Shown here: positions 1 through 5,456 of the stretch, in pieces
Layout of the letters: each line of letters opens with the position of its first letter
How positions within the stretch are numbered: position 1 is the first letter of the stretch
Origin: Bacteroidales bacterium
GTDB lineage: Bacteria; Bacteroidota; Bacteroidia; Bacteroidales; UBA12481
Direction of reading: 5' to 3'
Assembly: GCA_028707745.1 (NCBI GenBank)
Contig: JAQWAJ010000142.1
Coordinates: forward strand, 1 to 5,693
Length of the DNA stretch: 5,693 bases
The notes under the pieces: model-generated
Database searches by the model: none
What the model saw: only the letters and a program-made list of their open reading frames with translations
Told to the model about the DNA's origin: nothing
Translations under genes and position numbers: made by a program

Positions 1-733
1 ACGGGATGTACCATAACCGGTATGACCCATCCAGATCAGATGTGGTGATAAGATTGCTTCTTTCCCCGTTCGCATACAAAACAGCTATCTCCACATTCTC
101 CAACGGGCTAGCATCCTCATCGAGCACATAGCCTGAGAGCTTGGTTGAATATTTCACCGAAGTGATTTCACCGGTTATGCTCAATGTTTCATTAGGGAGA
201 ATGGTAATGTTGGAGGAAAAGGTTCCGAAATACGGTTTGCTCGCCGTCAGTTTATATTTACCCTCAGGAATATCGGTCAGAAAAAAATAGCCCTTTTCAT
301 TCGTAGAAGTGTTTTTATCACCCAGTGAAACAGAAACACCGTCTATCGGGATATTGAAATTCGTGTAATAGATATGACCTTCCACCGCACCGATTCCGGG
401 TTCCCCAAGTGCGATTTGGATTTGCCCGGAAGTTTCAGCTTTGCCGTCTGATGCCGTAACACTCAGGGAATAGGTTTCACCTCCGCCGGTGACCGGCGAT
501 GTCCATTTGACCACTTTCGTATTCGGGGTAGGACTGAATGTCCCCTCTTCGGCGCTCCACATATAGGTAAGCACAGTACCATCCGGATCTGATGCCAGTA
601 CATCCAACGAAAACACAGTTCCGGCCTTACCGGTTTCAGGGCTGCAGGTCATTTCGAGAATCACAGGTTTCTGGTTCCGCTCACATCCGAAGATCAGGCA
701 GGAAACCATCATGAAAATAAATGCTCTTTTCAT
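1..733 (-). CDS. Tandem paralogue of the neighbouring lipoprotein (3' end beyond window)
   Basis: Partial gene; 244 codons are visible from the ATG at 733 to the left edge, with no stop. It begins MKRAFIF, a short hydrophobic signal peptide ending in a lipobox-like LIFGC, so Cys17 is the probable lipidation site and the product should be an exported, membrane-anchored lipoprotein. Residues about 22-109 form an Ig/PKD-like domain (SDPDG, YMWSAEEG, SVTASDGKAE). Residues about 117-195 and 198 onward are carboxypeptidase-regulatory-like beta-sandwich repeats (VEGHIYYTNFNIPIDGV; LSGYVLDEDASPLENVEI). The visible part aligns without gaps to the upstream neighbour, 192 of 244 residues identical, and ends at the shared SYRLWYIP motif. 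A FISUMP domain probably follows outside the window, by analogy. It starts 27 bp after the neighbour's stop, so the two are likely co-transcribed. The molecular function is unknown. Confidence 0.88.
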   Translation of the reverse strand, partial: MKRAFIFMMVSCLIFGCERNQKPVILEMTCSPETGKAGTVFSLDVLASDPDGTVLTYMWSAEEGTFSPTPNTKVVKWTSPVTGGGETYSLSVTASDGKAETSGQIQIALGEPGIGAVEGHIYYTNFNIPIDGVSVSLGDKNTSTNEKGYFFLTDIPEGKYKLTASKPYFGTFSSNITILPNETLSITGEITSVKYSTKLSGYVLDEDASPLENVEIAVLYANGERSNLITTSDLDGSYRLWYIP

Positions 734-769
734 AGTCATTCAGGTTTTGCGGGGACACCATCAAAGAGA
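1..769 (-). repeat. Tandem duplication, copy 2 (truncated by window edge)
   Basis: Second copy of the block at 1486-2255. The homology runs past the ATG at 733 through the leader to about 769, so it crosses the stop codon (761-763) and the last two sense codons of the upstream gene. Beyond 769 the resemblance stops, which marks the probable duplication joint. The -7 element of copy 1 (TATCTTTG) reads TCTCTTTG here. Confidence 0.8.
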
Positions 770-2218
770 TTCTGATCCCCATTTTTTGACACACCTGATT
801 GAGGCTCCCATTTTAACAGAGCCACGTATATCATTCACATATACATCGTTATAGAACAATCCATACAATAAGGGAGTCATGAAGGCAACATCGTATGATG
901 TCCAGAAATAGGTTGCCTCGTGGATCGAGGAAAAGGCTCCTTCGACGGTGATTTTTCCGGCTGGTAATGCGTTAAACCGGGTTAAATTGGTGCCATTGCC
1001 ATGCAATGACCAGCCGGATACAGATTTAAGGATCGTCCCGGAAGGTTCTTCTTTATAATAATAACTGATATTATCCATATCATGTTGGCCGGGCAATTCC
1101 CAGCCAGGCGGGCAAGCAGTTTTGGCTGCCGGTCCGTTATAGAGGACCCCATATTCTTTATAATTCTCTGTTGCTGCGGCCGCTGCCGTATCCGTTCCGG
1201 CATAATCGTACACATAGTACAAGGCTTTAAGGGTGGAGACACTGTCCGGCGGATATACCTCTGGAAGGTAGGCCAGGTTCTCCACCATCCAAGTTCTATG
1301 GGGAATGTATCTGTAATGATAAACATGATTGTCGCGCGGATCGGTAAACTCTTTTGTCAAGCTGAGTTTTTTTAAAACAAGATCCTTTTCAATCTGAATT
1401 TCATTGAGTTGCAACTTCTCTGCTTCGTAGTAGTAGTAATAATCCAGGGTCTGTTCTTTGGTGACTGAGAGTTTCCAGTCGCCGAAGGGGATATACCATA
1501 GCCGGTATGACCCATCTTTATCGGATGTTGTTTTCAGGTCACTGATGTACCCGTTCATATAGAGAACGGTGATCTCAGCATCCTCCAGCGGGTTCTCGTC
1601 CTGATCCAGCACAAAGCCCGAGAGCTTGGTCGTAAAATTAACGGAGGTCATTTCTCCGGTGATGGTCAGCGTATCATTGGGTATGATCTTGATCGTAGAA
1701 GTAAAGGTTCCGAAACTCTCTTTACCGGCAGTCAGTTTATAGGTATTTTCAGTGACATCGGTTAGAATGAAATATCCGGTTTCATCCGTATTGGTGGTTT
1801 TATCGGCCAGTTTCACAGTAACTCCGGCTATCGGGATATTGAAATTCGTATAATAGATATGACCCTCCACCGCGCCGATTCCGGGCTCCCCGAGTGCAAC
1901 CTGGATTTGCCGGGACGTTTCAGCTTTTCCATCTGATGCCGTAACGCTCAGGGAATAGGTTTTACCTCCGCCGGTGACCGGCGATGTCCATTTGACCATT
2001 TTCGTATTCGGAGTAGGGCTGAATGTCCCCTCTTCGGCGCTCCACATATAGGTAAGCGCAGTACCATCCGGATCCGAAGCCAGCACATCCAGCGAAAACA
2101 CAGTTCCGGCCTTTCCGGTTTCGGGGCTGCAGGTAATTTGCAGAATCTCAGGCTTCTGGTTTCGTTCACATCCGAAGATCACGAAGGAAACCATTATGAG
2201 AATAATTGCTCTTTTCAT
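761..2218 (-). CDS. FISUMP-domain lipoprotein with Ig-like and carboxypeptidase-regulatory-like domains
   Basis: Complete gene, 485 aa. The start at 2218 gives MKRAIILIMVSFVIFGC, a signal peptide with Cys17 as lipidation site; an in-frame ATG two codons upstream (2224) is also conserved in the paralogue and is possible. The longer reading frame back to 2443 adds 75 residues that do not look like an exported protein. Domains: Ig/PKD-like about 22-109; carboxypeptidase-regulatory-like repeats about 117-195 and 198-285; FISUMP domain about 289-480. The last shows the family landmarks FTDPRDNHVY (291-300), TWMVENLAY (309-317), YGVLYNGPAA (356-365), CPPGWELPG (369-377), FNALPAG (415-421), YFWTS (437-441) and SIRCVKK (473-479); Cys369 and Cys476 could form a disulfide. 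Five tandem tyrosines lie at 260-264. The likely location is the outer membrane or cell surface; FISUMP function is not established. Confidence 0.9.
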   Translation of the reverse strand: MKRAIILIMVSFVIFGCERNQKPEILQITCSPETGKAGTVFSLDVLASDPDGTALTYMWSAEEGTFSPTPNTKMVKWTSPVTGGGKTYSLSVTASDGKAETSRQIQVALGEPGIGAVEGHIYYTNFNIPIAGVTVKLADKTTNTDETGYFILTDVTENTYKLTAGKESFGTFTSTIKIIPNDTLTITGEMTSVNFTTKLSGFVLDQDENPLEDAEITVLYMNGYISDLKTTSDKDGSYRLWYIPFGDWKLSVTKEQTLDYYYYYEAEKLQLNEIQIEKDLVLKKLSLTKEFTDPRDNHVYHYRYIPHRTWMVENLAYLPEVYPPDSVSTLKALYYVYDYAGTDTAAAAATENYKEYGVLYNGPAAKTACPPGWELPGQHDMDNISYYYKEEPSGTILKSVSGWSLHGNGTNLTRFNALPAGKITVEGAFSSIHEATYFWTSYDVAFMTPLLYGLFYNDVYVNDIRGSVKMGASIRCVKKWGSESL

Positions 2219-2255
2219 GGTCATACAGGTTTGTGCGGGGACACAAACAAAGATA
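1486..2255 (-). repeat. Tandem duplication, copy 1 (leader plus 5' half of complete lipoprotein gene)
   Basis: This block is homologous to 1-769 at a fixed offset of 1485 bp within the coding part, with one 1-bp indel in the leader. It covers promoter, leader, signal peptide, Ig-like domain and both beta-sandwich repeats up to the window edge of the other copy. Long identical stretches exist, for example 39 bp at 2019-2057 against 534-572. The full repeat unit is about 1.49 kb, the size of the gene plus leader. Confidence 0.85.
2248..2255 (-). promoter_or_regulatory. Bacteroidota-type -7 promoter element for the lipoprotein genes
   Basis: On the minus strand this reads TATCTTTG, a perfect match to TAnnTTTG. 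A TTG triplet lies 16 nt further upstream (2274-2272), slightly closer than the usual -33 spacing. Transcription would start near 2241, leaving a leader of roughly 23 nt before the ATG at 2218. A 7-bp inverted repeat with a 6-nt loop (GTTTGTG/CACAAAC, 2229-2248) overlaps the inferred start region. It is not preserved in the leader of the second gene copy. Confidence 0.55.
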
Positions 2256-2281
2256 AAAAAAATACCTGTAACAAGGTATTT
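2255..2281 (-). terminator. Leftward intrinsic-terminator-like hairpin
   Basis: An 8-bp perfect stem, AAATACCT (2260-2267) with AGGTATTT (2274-2281), has a 6-nt loop. On the minus strand it is followed directly by T residues (complement of A2255-A2259, giving eight T in a row including the stem end). The stem is AT-rich and moderately stable. Its position just upstream of the -7 element is odd. It could insulate the lipoprotein promoter from leftward antisense transcription coming out of the metabolic operon. Confidence 0.4.
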
Positions 2282-2309
2282 CGGGTTTGATCGGAGATGC
2301 CGATATTTG
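2279..2309 (+). promoter_or_regulatory. Candidate promoter for the sulfur amino acid operon
   Basis: GATATTTG at 2302-2309 matches seven of eight positions of TAnnTTTG (only the first base differs, and the two n positions are free). TTTC at 2279-2282 lies 19 nt upstream as an imperfect -33 TTTG element. Transcription would start near 2316, about 12 nt before the upstream ORF at 2328. The match is imperfect and no expression evidence is available. Confidence 0.35.
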
Positions 2310-2327
2310 CACGGTAATTCACTAAAG

Positions 2328-2453
2328 ATGGAAACAGTAAAAACCGGATCTGATTCAGCCCGAATAAACGCAACCTCCTCCAGGCTGTCCGGTTTTTGTT
2401 GTCGCCGCCTGTCATCATGCCGAATGCGTATGTGTAAGCGCATGCGTTTCTAA
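2328..2453 (+). CDS. Putative Cys/Met/Arg-rich leader peptide (upstream ORF)
   Basis: A 41-codon ORF lies between the candidate promoter and the cystathionine gamma-synthase/lyase gene. It starts METVKTG and ends FCCRRLSSCRMRMCKRMRF. Those last 19 residues hold four Cys (24, 25, 31, 36), three Met (33, 35, 39) and seven Arg. Such enrichment in the two sulfur amino acids, immediately before a Cys/Met operon, resembles leader peptides whose stalling senses amino acid supply; Cys-rich leaders of this type are known in mycobacteria. It overlaps several hairpins, including one that contains its stop codon. The frame is open further upstream to an ATG at 2196, but that start would precede the candidate transcription start. 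Coding and regulatory roles are inference; the composition is directly seen. Confidence 0.45.
   Translation: METVKTGSDSARINATSSRLSGFCCRRLSSCRMRMCKRMRF
2339..2397 (+). terminator. Long inverted repeat inside the leader ORF, terminator-like
   Basis: AAAAACCGGA (2339-2348) pairs perfectly with TCCGGTTTTT (2388-2397), and CAGCC (2356-2360) pairs with GGCTG (2383-2387). The whole 15-nt 3' arm is therefore paired, with a 7-nt bulge on the 5' side and a 22-nt loop containing CCTCCTCC. The A-run and T-run make it symmetrical, so it could act as a terminator in either direction. The Cys codons start right at its 3' end. An RNAP paused here would not yet have transcribed them, so this hairpin alone cannot be the structure they control. 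Confidence 0.45.
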
Positions 2454-2459
2454 AACGCG
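2424..2459 (+). promoter_or_regulatory. Two adjacent small hairpins at the end of the leader ORF
   Basis: ATGCGT (2424-2429) pairs with GCGCAT (2438-2443), one G-T pair, 8-nt loop. GCGTTT (2444-2449) pairs with AAACGC (2453-2458), 3-nt loop, plus a T-G pair outside; this second stem contains the ORF stop codon TAA (2451-2453). GCGT at 2426-2429 can alternatively pair with ACGC at 2455-2458, so the region could switch between folds depending on ribosome position. The stems are short and the switching is a hypothesis. Confidence 0.3.
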
Positions 2460-2493
2460 CACTTGCAACCTCCCAGACATTTCTATCATACAT

Positions 2494-2517
2494 TCCGGCA
2501 GCAGTTACTGCTCCGGA
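2494..2517 (+). promoter_or_regulatory. Stable hairpin between leader ORF and structural gene
   Basis: TCCGG (2494-2498) pairs with CCGGA (2513-2517) and AGCAG (2500-2504) pairs with CTGCT (2508-2512). A single bulged C (2499) and a TTA loop complete a 10-bp stem 47 nt before the start codon at 2565. No T-run follows directly, so it is not a classical terminator. The same TCCGG/CCGGA sequences also form the core of the hairpin at 2339-2397, so long-range exchange pairing is possible. Confidence 0.4.
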
Positions 2518-2564
2518 TATTCAGGCAAATTTCACAACATACTATTTTTCAAAATCTTAGCAAC

Positions 2565-3737
2565 ATGTCTCAACAAAACTTTAATTTCGATACCTGTTCC
2601 ATTCACATCGGAGAGAAACCCGATTTTTCCGAAGGGAGCAAAAGCGAGGTGGTAGCACCAATCTATCTGTCAACAACTTATGCCCGTAAGGAGGTAAAAA
2701 ACCCAGGCTATTTTCAGTATTCCCGATGCGATAATCCAACCCGTTTCGCGCTTGAACAGAGATATGCCTCCCTGGAGAAGACCCGGTATGGACTGGCGTT
2801 TGCTTCAGGTTTGGCAGCCGAAGCCACGGTATTGTTTACCCTGATCAATCCCGGAGATCACATCATCGGATTTGATGATTTGTATGGCGGAACCAAGCGG
2901 CTTTTCAATCAGTGGAAAGAGAAATATAAAATTGCCGTGAGTCTGGTTGATGCCACCAAAACCCATCTGGTTGAAGAGGCCATCAGACCGGAAACCAAAA
3001 TCATCTGGCTTGAAACACCGACAAATCCGCTTCTGAAAATCTGTGACATTGCAGCAATCTCAGAAATCGCCCACCGGCATCATATTCTGTTGATTGTGGA
3101 TAACACTTTTTTATCGCCTTGTTTTCAGAATCCTTCCGTTTTTGGGGCTGATATCATTGTACACAGTGTAACCAAATACATTGCCGGGCACAGCGATGTT
3201 ATCGGAGGGGCAGTGATGCTGAATGATCATGCCTTGTATGAACGACTGAAATTCAATCAGAATTCTTTGGGAACCGTGCCTTCACCGTTCGACTGTTATT
3301 TGGTTTTGCGGGGATTGAAAACATTGTCGGTGAGGATGGGCAAGCATCAGTCAAACGCGCTGGAAGTTGCCAGGTATCTCGAAAAACATCCGAAAGTGGC
3401 GAAAGTGTATTATCCGGGATTGCCTTCGCATCCGCAGTATGAAACAAATTTGAAGCAGGCCGGGGGTTTTGGCGGCATGGTATCTTTCGAGATTAAAGGT
3501 GGCGAACAGGAAGCCATTCAGTTTCTGGAGAGCCTTGAGTTGTTTACATTGGCTGAAAGTCTGGGTGGCGTAGAATCTCTCATTGAACATCCTGCGCTGA
3601 TGACCCACTCATCCATTACGGCAAAAGAGCGCGAACAGGCCGGGATCAAAGATTCGCTGATCCGGGTATCCGTAGGCATTGAAGATGAGCATGATTTACT
3701 GAACGACCTGGAACAGGCGTTTGAAAAAGTTCGATAA
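2565..3737 (+). CDS. Cystathionine gamma-synthase/gamma-lyase family PLP enzyme (metB/mccB type)
   Basis: A 390-aa cytosolic enzyme of the Cys/Met metabolism PLP family, of usual length. Visible landmarks: YSRCDNPTR (52-60, phosphate-binding Tyr and Arg given to the neighbouring subunit), SGLAA (81-85), DDLYGGT (104-110, Tyr107 stacks on PLP), ETPTNPLLKICDI (150-162), VDNTF (178-182, Asp179 to the pyridine nitrogen), SVTKYIAGHSDVIGG (201-215, Lys204 Schiff base), SLGGVESLIEHPALMTH (332-348) and IRVSVGIEDEHDL (366-378). Motifs alone do not separate the synthase (O-acyl-homoserine plus Cys to cystathionine) from the gamma-lyase (cystathionine to Cys). Linkage to a cysteine synthase fits either direction of transsulfuration. 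The start at 2565 is chosen because family similarity begins there; the frame is open to an ATG at 2463, but that stretch is structured leader DNA. First gene of an apparent three-gene operon. Confidence 0.93.
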   Translation: MSQQNFNFDTCSIHIGEKPDFSEGSKSEVVAPIYLSTTYARKEVKNPGYFQYSRCDNPTRFALEQRYASLEKTRYGLAFASGLAAEATVLFTLINPGDHIIGFDDLYGGTKRLFNQWKEKYKIAVSLVDATKTHLVEEAIRPETKIIWLETPTNPLLKICDIAAISEIAHRHHILLIVDNTFLSPCFQNPSVFGADIIVHSVTKYIAGHSDVIGGAVMLNDHALYERLKFNQNSLGTVPSPFDCYLVLRGLKTLSVRMGKHQSNALEVARYLEKHPKVAKVYYPGLPSHPQYETNLKQAGGFGGMVSFEIKGGEQEAIQFLESLELFTLAESLGGVESLIEHPALMTHSSITAKEREQAGIKDSLIRVSVGIEDEHDLLNDLEQAFEKVR

Positions 3738-3741
3738 TTAA

Positions 3742-4407
3742 ATGAGTACAGAAAAAATTTCAGATATCATCGTTGCCGACTCTCAGTTTTTGGTCGTCGA
3801 AACCCTGAAATCTCTCATACAGCAGGACAGCAGGTACAGACTTGCGGGGGTTGCCCGGACCCAGGATGAACTCAGCCGGGTTTTGAAAGGAATCACCGAC
3901 GGCCTGTTGATCATTGATGCTGCAAATCTGGGGTTTTCGGAGATCGATGATCTGAAACAAATCGGGCAGAAACATCCGCTGCTTTCATTTTTGATCCTGA
4001 CAAACTCGATCAGTAAAACAACGTTCACCGGATTGACCAGACTGGGAATCCGGAATATTTTGTACAAGACCGCAGACAAGAACGATCTGCTGGGTGCCAT
4101 GGAATCAGCCATTAAAGGGAAAGCCTACTATTCAGATGAAGTTTTGGATTTGTGTCTTGATTTCGGAAAAACCAGTTACCTGGTGGAGGAGTCGAAACAG
4201 CTCACTGCCTCTGAGATCGACATCGTGAAACTCATTGCCAGCGGCCTGACTACCAAAGAGATTGCATCAAAAAGGCACTCCAGCTATCATACGGTTAACA
4301 CCCACCGGAAAAATATTTTCAGAAAGGTGGAAGTCTCCAATGCATCAGAGCTGATCATTCACGCCATCAAATCGGGATGGATCGATCACATCGAATATTA
4401 TATCTGA
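3742..4407 (+). CDS. NarL/LuxR-family response regulator (orphan)
   Basis: A 221-aa two-domain regulator. Receiver domain about 6-126: Asp13, phosphoacceptor Asp59 (GLLIIDAAN), Thr87 (LILTN) and Lys109 (ILYKT) are present. The usual second acidic residue next to Asp13 is alanine (VADSQ), and the Pro that normally follows the phosphoacceptor loop is missing, so metal binding and phosphorylation may be weakened. LuxR-type helix-turn-helix about 154-206: [40 protein letters not shown] and [11 protein letters not shown] follow the family pattern closely. It begins 4 bp after the preceding stop and ends 26 bp before the cysteine synthase gene, so it is very likely co-transcribed with both enzymes. 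No histidine kinase is present in the window. Control of sulfur amino acid metabolism is inferred from context only. Confidence 0.9.
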   Translation: MSTEKISDIIVADSQFLVVETLKSLIQQDSRYRLAGVARTQDELSRVLKGITDGLLIIDAANLGFSEIDDLKQIGQKHPLLSFLILTNSISKTTFTGLTRLGIRNILYKTADKNDLLGAMESAIKGKAYYSDEVLDLCLDFGKTSYLVEESKQLTASEIDIVKLIASGLTTKEIASKRHSSYHTVNTHRKNIFRKVEVSNASELIIHAIKSGWIDHIEYYI

Positions 4408-4433
4408 ATAAACATCAAAAACAATTGAATATC

Positions 4434-5369
4434 ATGACAAAAATTGCAAAAAGTCTTACGGAGCTAATCGGGAATACCCCATTGCTGGAGCTTTCGAATT
4501 TCAACAGGAACCATCGGTTATCGGCAACGATTATTGCCAAACTCGAGTATTTCAATCCCGGAGGCAGTGTAAAGGACCGTATCGGGCTTGCGATGATCGA
4601 TGCAGCTGAAAATGAAGGCATTCTCAATAAAGATTCGGTCATTATCGAGCCTACCAGCGGAAATACCGGTATTGCTCTGGCGCTGGTGGCTGCAGCAAGG
4701 GGTTACCGGCTGATCATAACTTTGCCCGAGACCTTCAGTATCGAGCGCAGGAATTTACTCAAGGCCCTGGGGGCGGAGCTGATTCTGACTCCCGGCACCG
4801 AAGGGATGAAAGGGGCCATTCAGAAAGCCACTGAGCTTGCAGCAACCACACCCCACTCTTTTCTTCCCCAGCAGTTCAAAAATCCGGCAAATCCGGCTAT
4901 TCACCGAAAAACAACTGCCGAGGAGATCTGGAAGGACACCGACGGTAAGGTTGATTTTTTTGTATCGGGAATCGGTACGGGCGGAACACTTACCGGAGTC
5001 GGCGAAGTGCTGAAAGCCAGGAATCCGAATGTGAAGATCATTGCTGTTGAGCCGGCTGACTCACCGGTGCTCAGTGGAGGCAATCCCGGACCTCATAAAA
5101 TCCAGGGTATTGGCGCCGGTTTTGTTCCGGAGGTACTCAACCGGCTGGTTATCGACGAGATCATTACCGTTTCCAATGATCATGCTTTTGAAACCAGCCG
5201 TTTACTGGCACGCAGCGAAGGTTTGCTGGTCGGAATATCTTCAGGGGCAGCCACCTATGCCGGACTGCAAATCGCTCAACGCCCGGAGAACAGAGGAAAG
5301 AACATCGTGGTTCTGTTACCGGATACCGGGGAGCGGTATTTGTCAACGGCACTGTTTCAATTTGAGTAG
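4434..5369 (+). CDS. cysK: Cysteine synthase A (O-acetylserine sulfhydrylase)
   Basis: A 311-aa cytosolic fold-type II PLP enzyme making cysteine from O-acetylserine and sulfide, of usual CysK length. Landmarks: [10 protein letters not shown] (11-20), NPGGSVKDR (41-49, Lys47 the PLP Schiff base), [12 protein letters not shown] (72-83, substrate loop, Asn77), [17 protein letters not shown] (98-114), GTGGT (181-185, phosphate loop), [14 protein letters not shown] (219-232), GISSGAA (267-273, Ser270 near the pyridine nitrogen) and GERYLST (299-305). There is no C-terminal CBS domain. The start at 4434 matches the usual N-terminus ([17 protein letters not shown]); the in-frame ATG at 4377 would overlap the upstream regulator gene. 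Coupling to a cystathionine enzyme leaves open some cystathionine beta-synthase activity, as reported for B. subtilis MccA, which sits beside a gamma-lyase. Last gene of the apparent operon. Confidence 0.95.
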   Translation: MTKIAKSLTELIGNTPLLELSNFNRNHRLSATIIAKLEYFNPGGSVKDRIGLAMIDAAENEGILNKDSVIIEPTSGNTGIALALVAAARGYRLIITLPETFSIERRNLLKALGAELILTPGTEGMKGAIQKATELAATTPHSFLPQQFKNPANPAIHRKTTAEEIWKDTDGKVDFFVSGIGTGGTLTGVGEVLKARNPNVKIIAVEPADSPVLSGGNPGPHKIQGIGAGFVPEVLNRLVIDEIITVSNDHAFETSRLLARSEGLLVGISSGAATYAGLQIAQRPENRGKNIVVLLPDTGERYLSTALFQFE

Positions 5370-5404
5370 TTCCCGCTTGCGGAATGCCGTGGTAAGGAAC
5401 GGGG

Positions 5405-5422
5405 CCCCCGCTTTCGCGGGGG
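5405..5422. repeat. GC-rich palindrome, probable dispersed REP-like element
   Basis: CCCCCGC (5405-5411) and GCGGGGG (5416-5422) form a perfect 7-bp stem with a TTTC loop in the 87-bp gap between convergent genes. The flanks read GAACGGG before and GTGACAG after. Neither strand has a T-run following, so it is not a canonical intrinsic terminator, though it could still end or protect transcripts. Its form, with minus-strand translation HPRESGGP, is that of short palindromic repeats scattered through many bacterial genomes. Confidence 0.55.
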
Positions 5423-5456
5423 TGACAGAAGTGGGTGTGGTAAAAATCGCAGGCTA

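Noticed and set aside
484..498. CGCCGGT/ACCGGCG palindrome, also at the matching site of the other lipoprotein copy
   Set aside because: It is inside the coding sequence for Pro-Val-Thr-Gly-Gly, and its presence in both copies follows from the duplication.
2219..2443. 75-residue N-terminal extension of the lipoprotein frame
   Set aside because: It puts the signal peptide in the middle of the protein, covers the promoter and hairpins, and the duplicated copy starts at the equivalent of 2218.
2221..2493. 90-codon minus-strand ORF in the divergent intergenic region
   Set aside because: It overlaps the leader ORF and hairpins, has no recognisable domain and has an unremarkable composition.
2543..2550. 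TATTTTTC as a second promoter -7 element before the cystathionine enzyme gene
   Set aside because: It lies only 14 bp before the start codon and has no -33 element at suitable distance.
2463..2564. 34-residue N-terminal extension of the cystathionine enzyme
   Set aside because: Family similarity begins at the ATG at 2565, and the upstream stretch contains a stable hairpin and has no recognisable protein motif.
2219..2564. SAM riboswitch before the sulfur operon
   Set aside because: No conserved SAM-I core sequence or four-way junction arrangement could be recognised on the plus strand.
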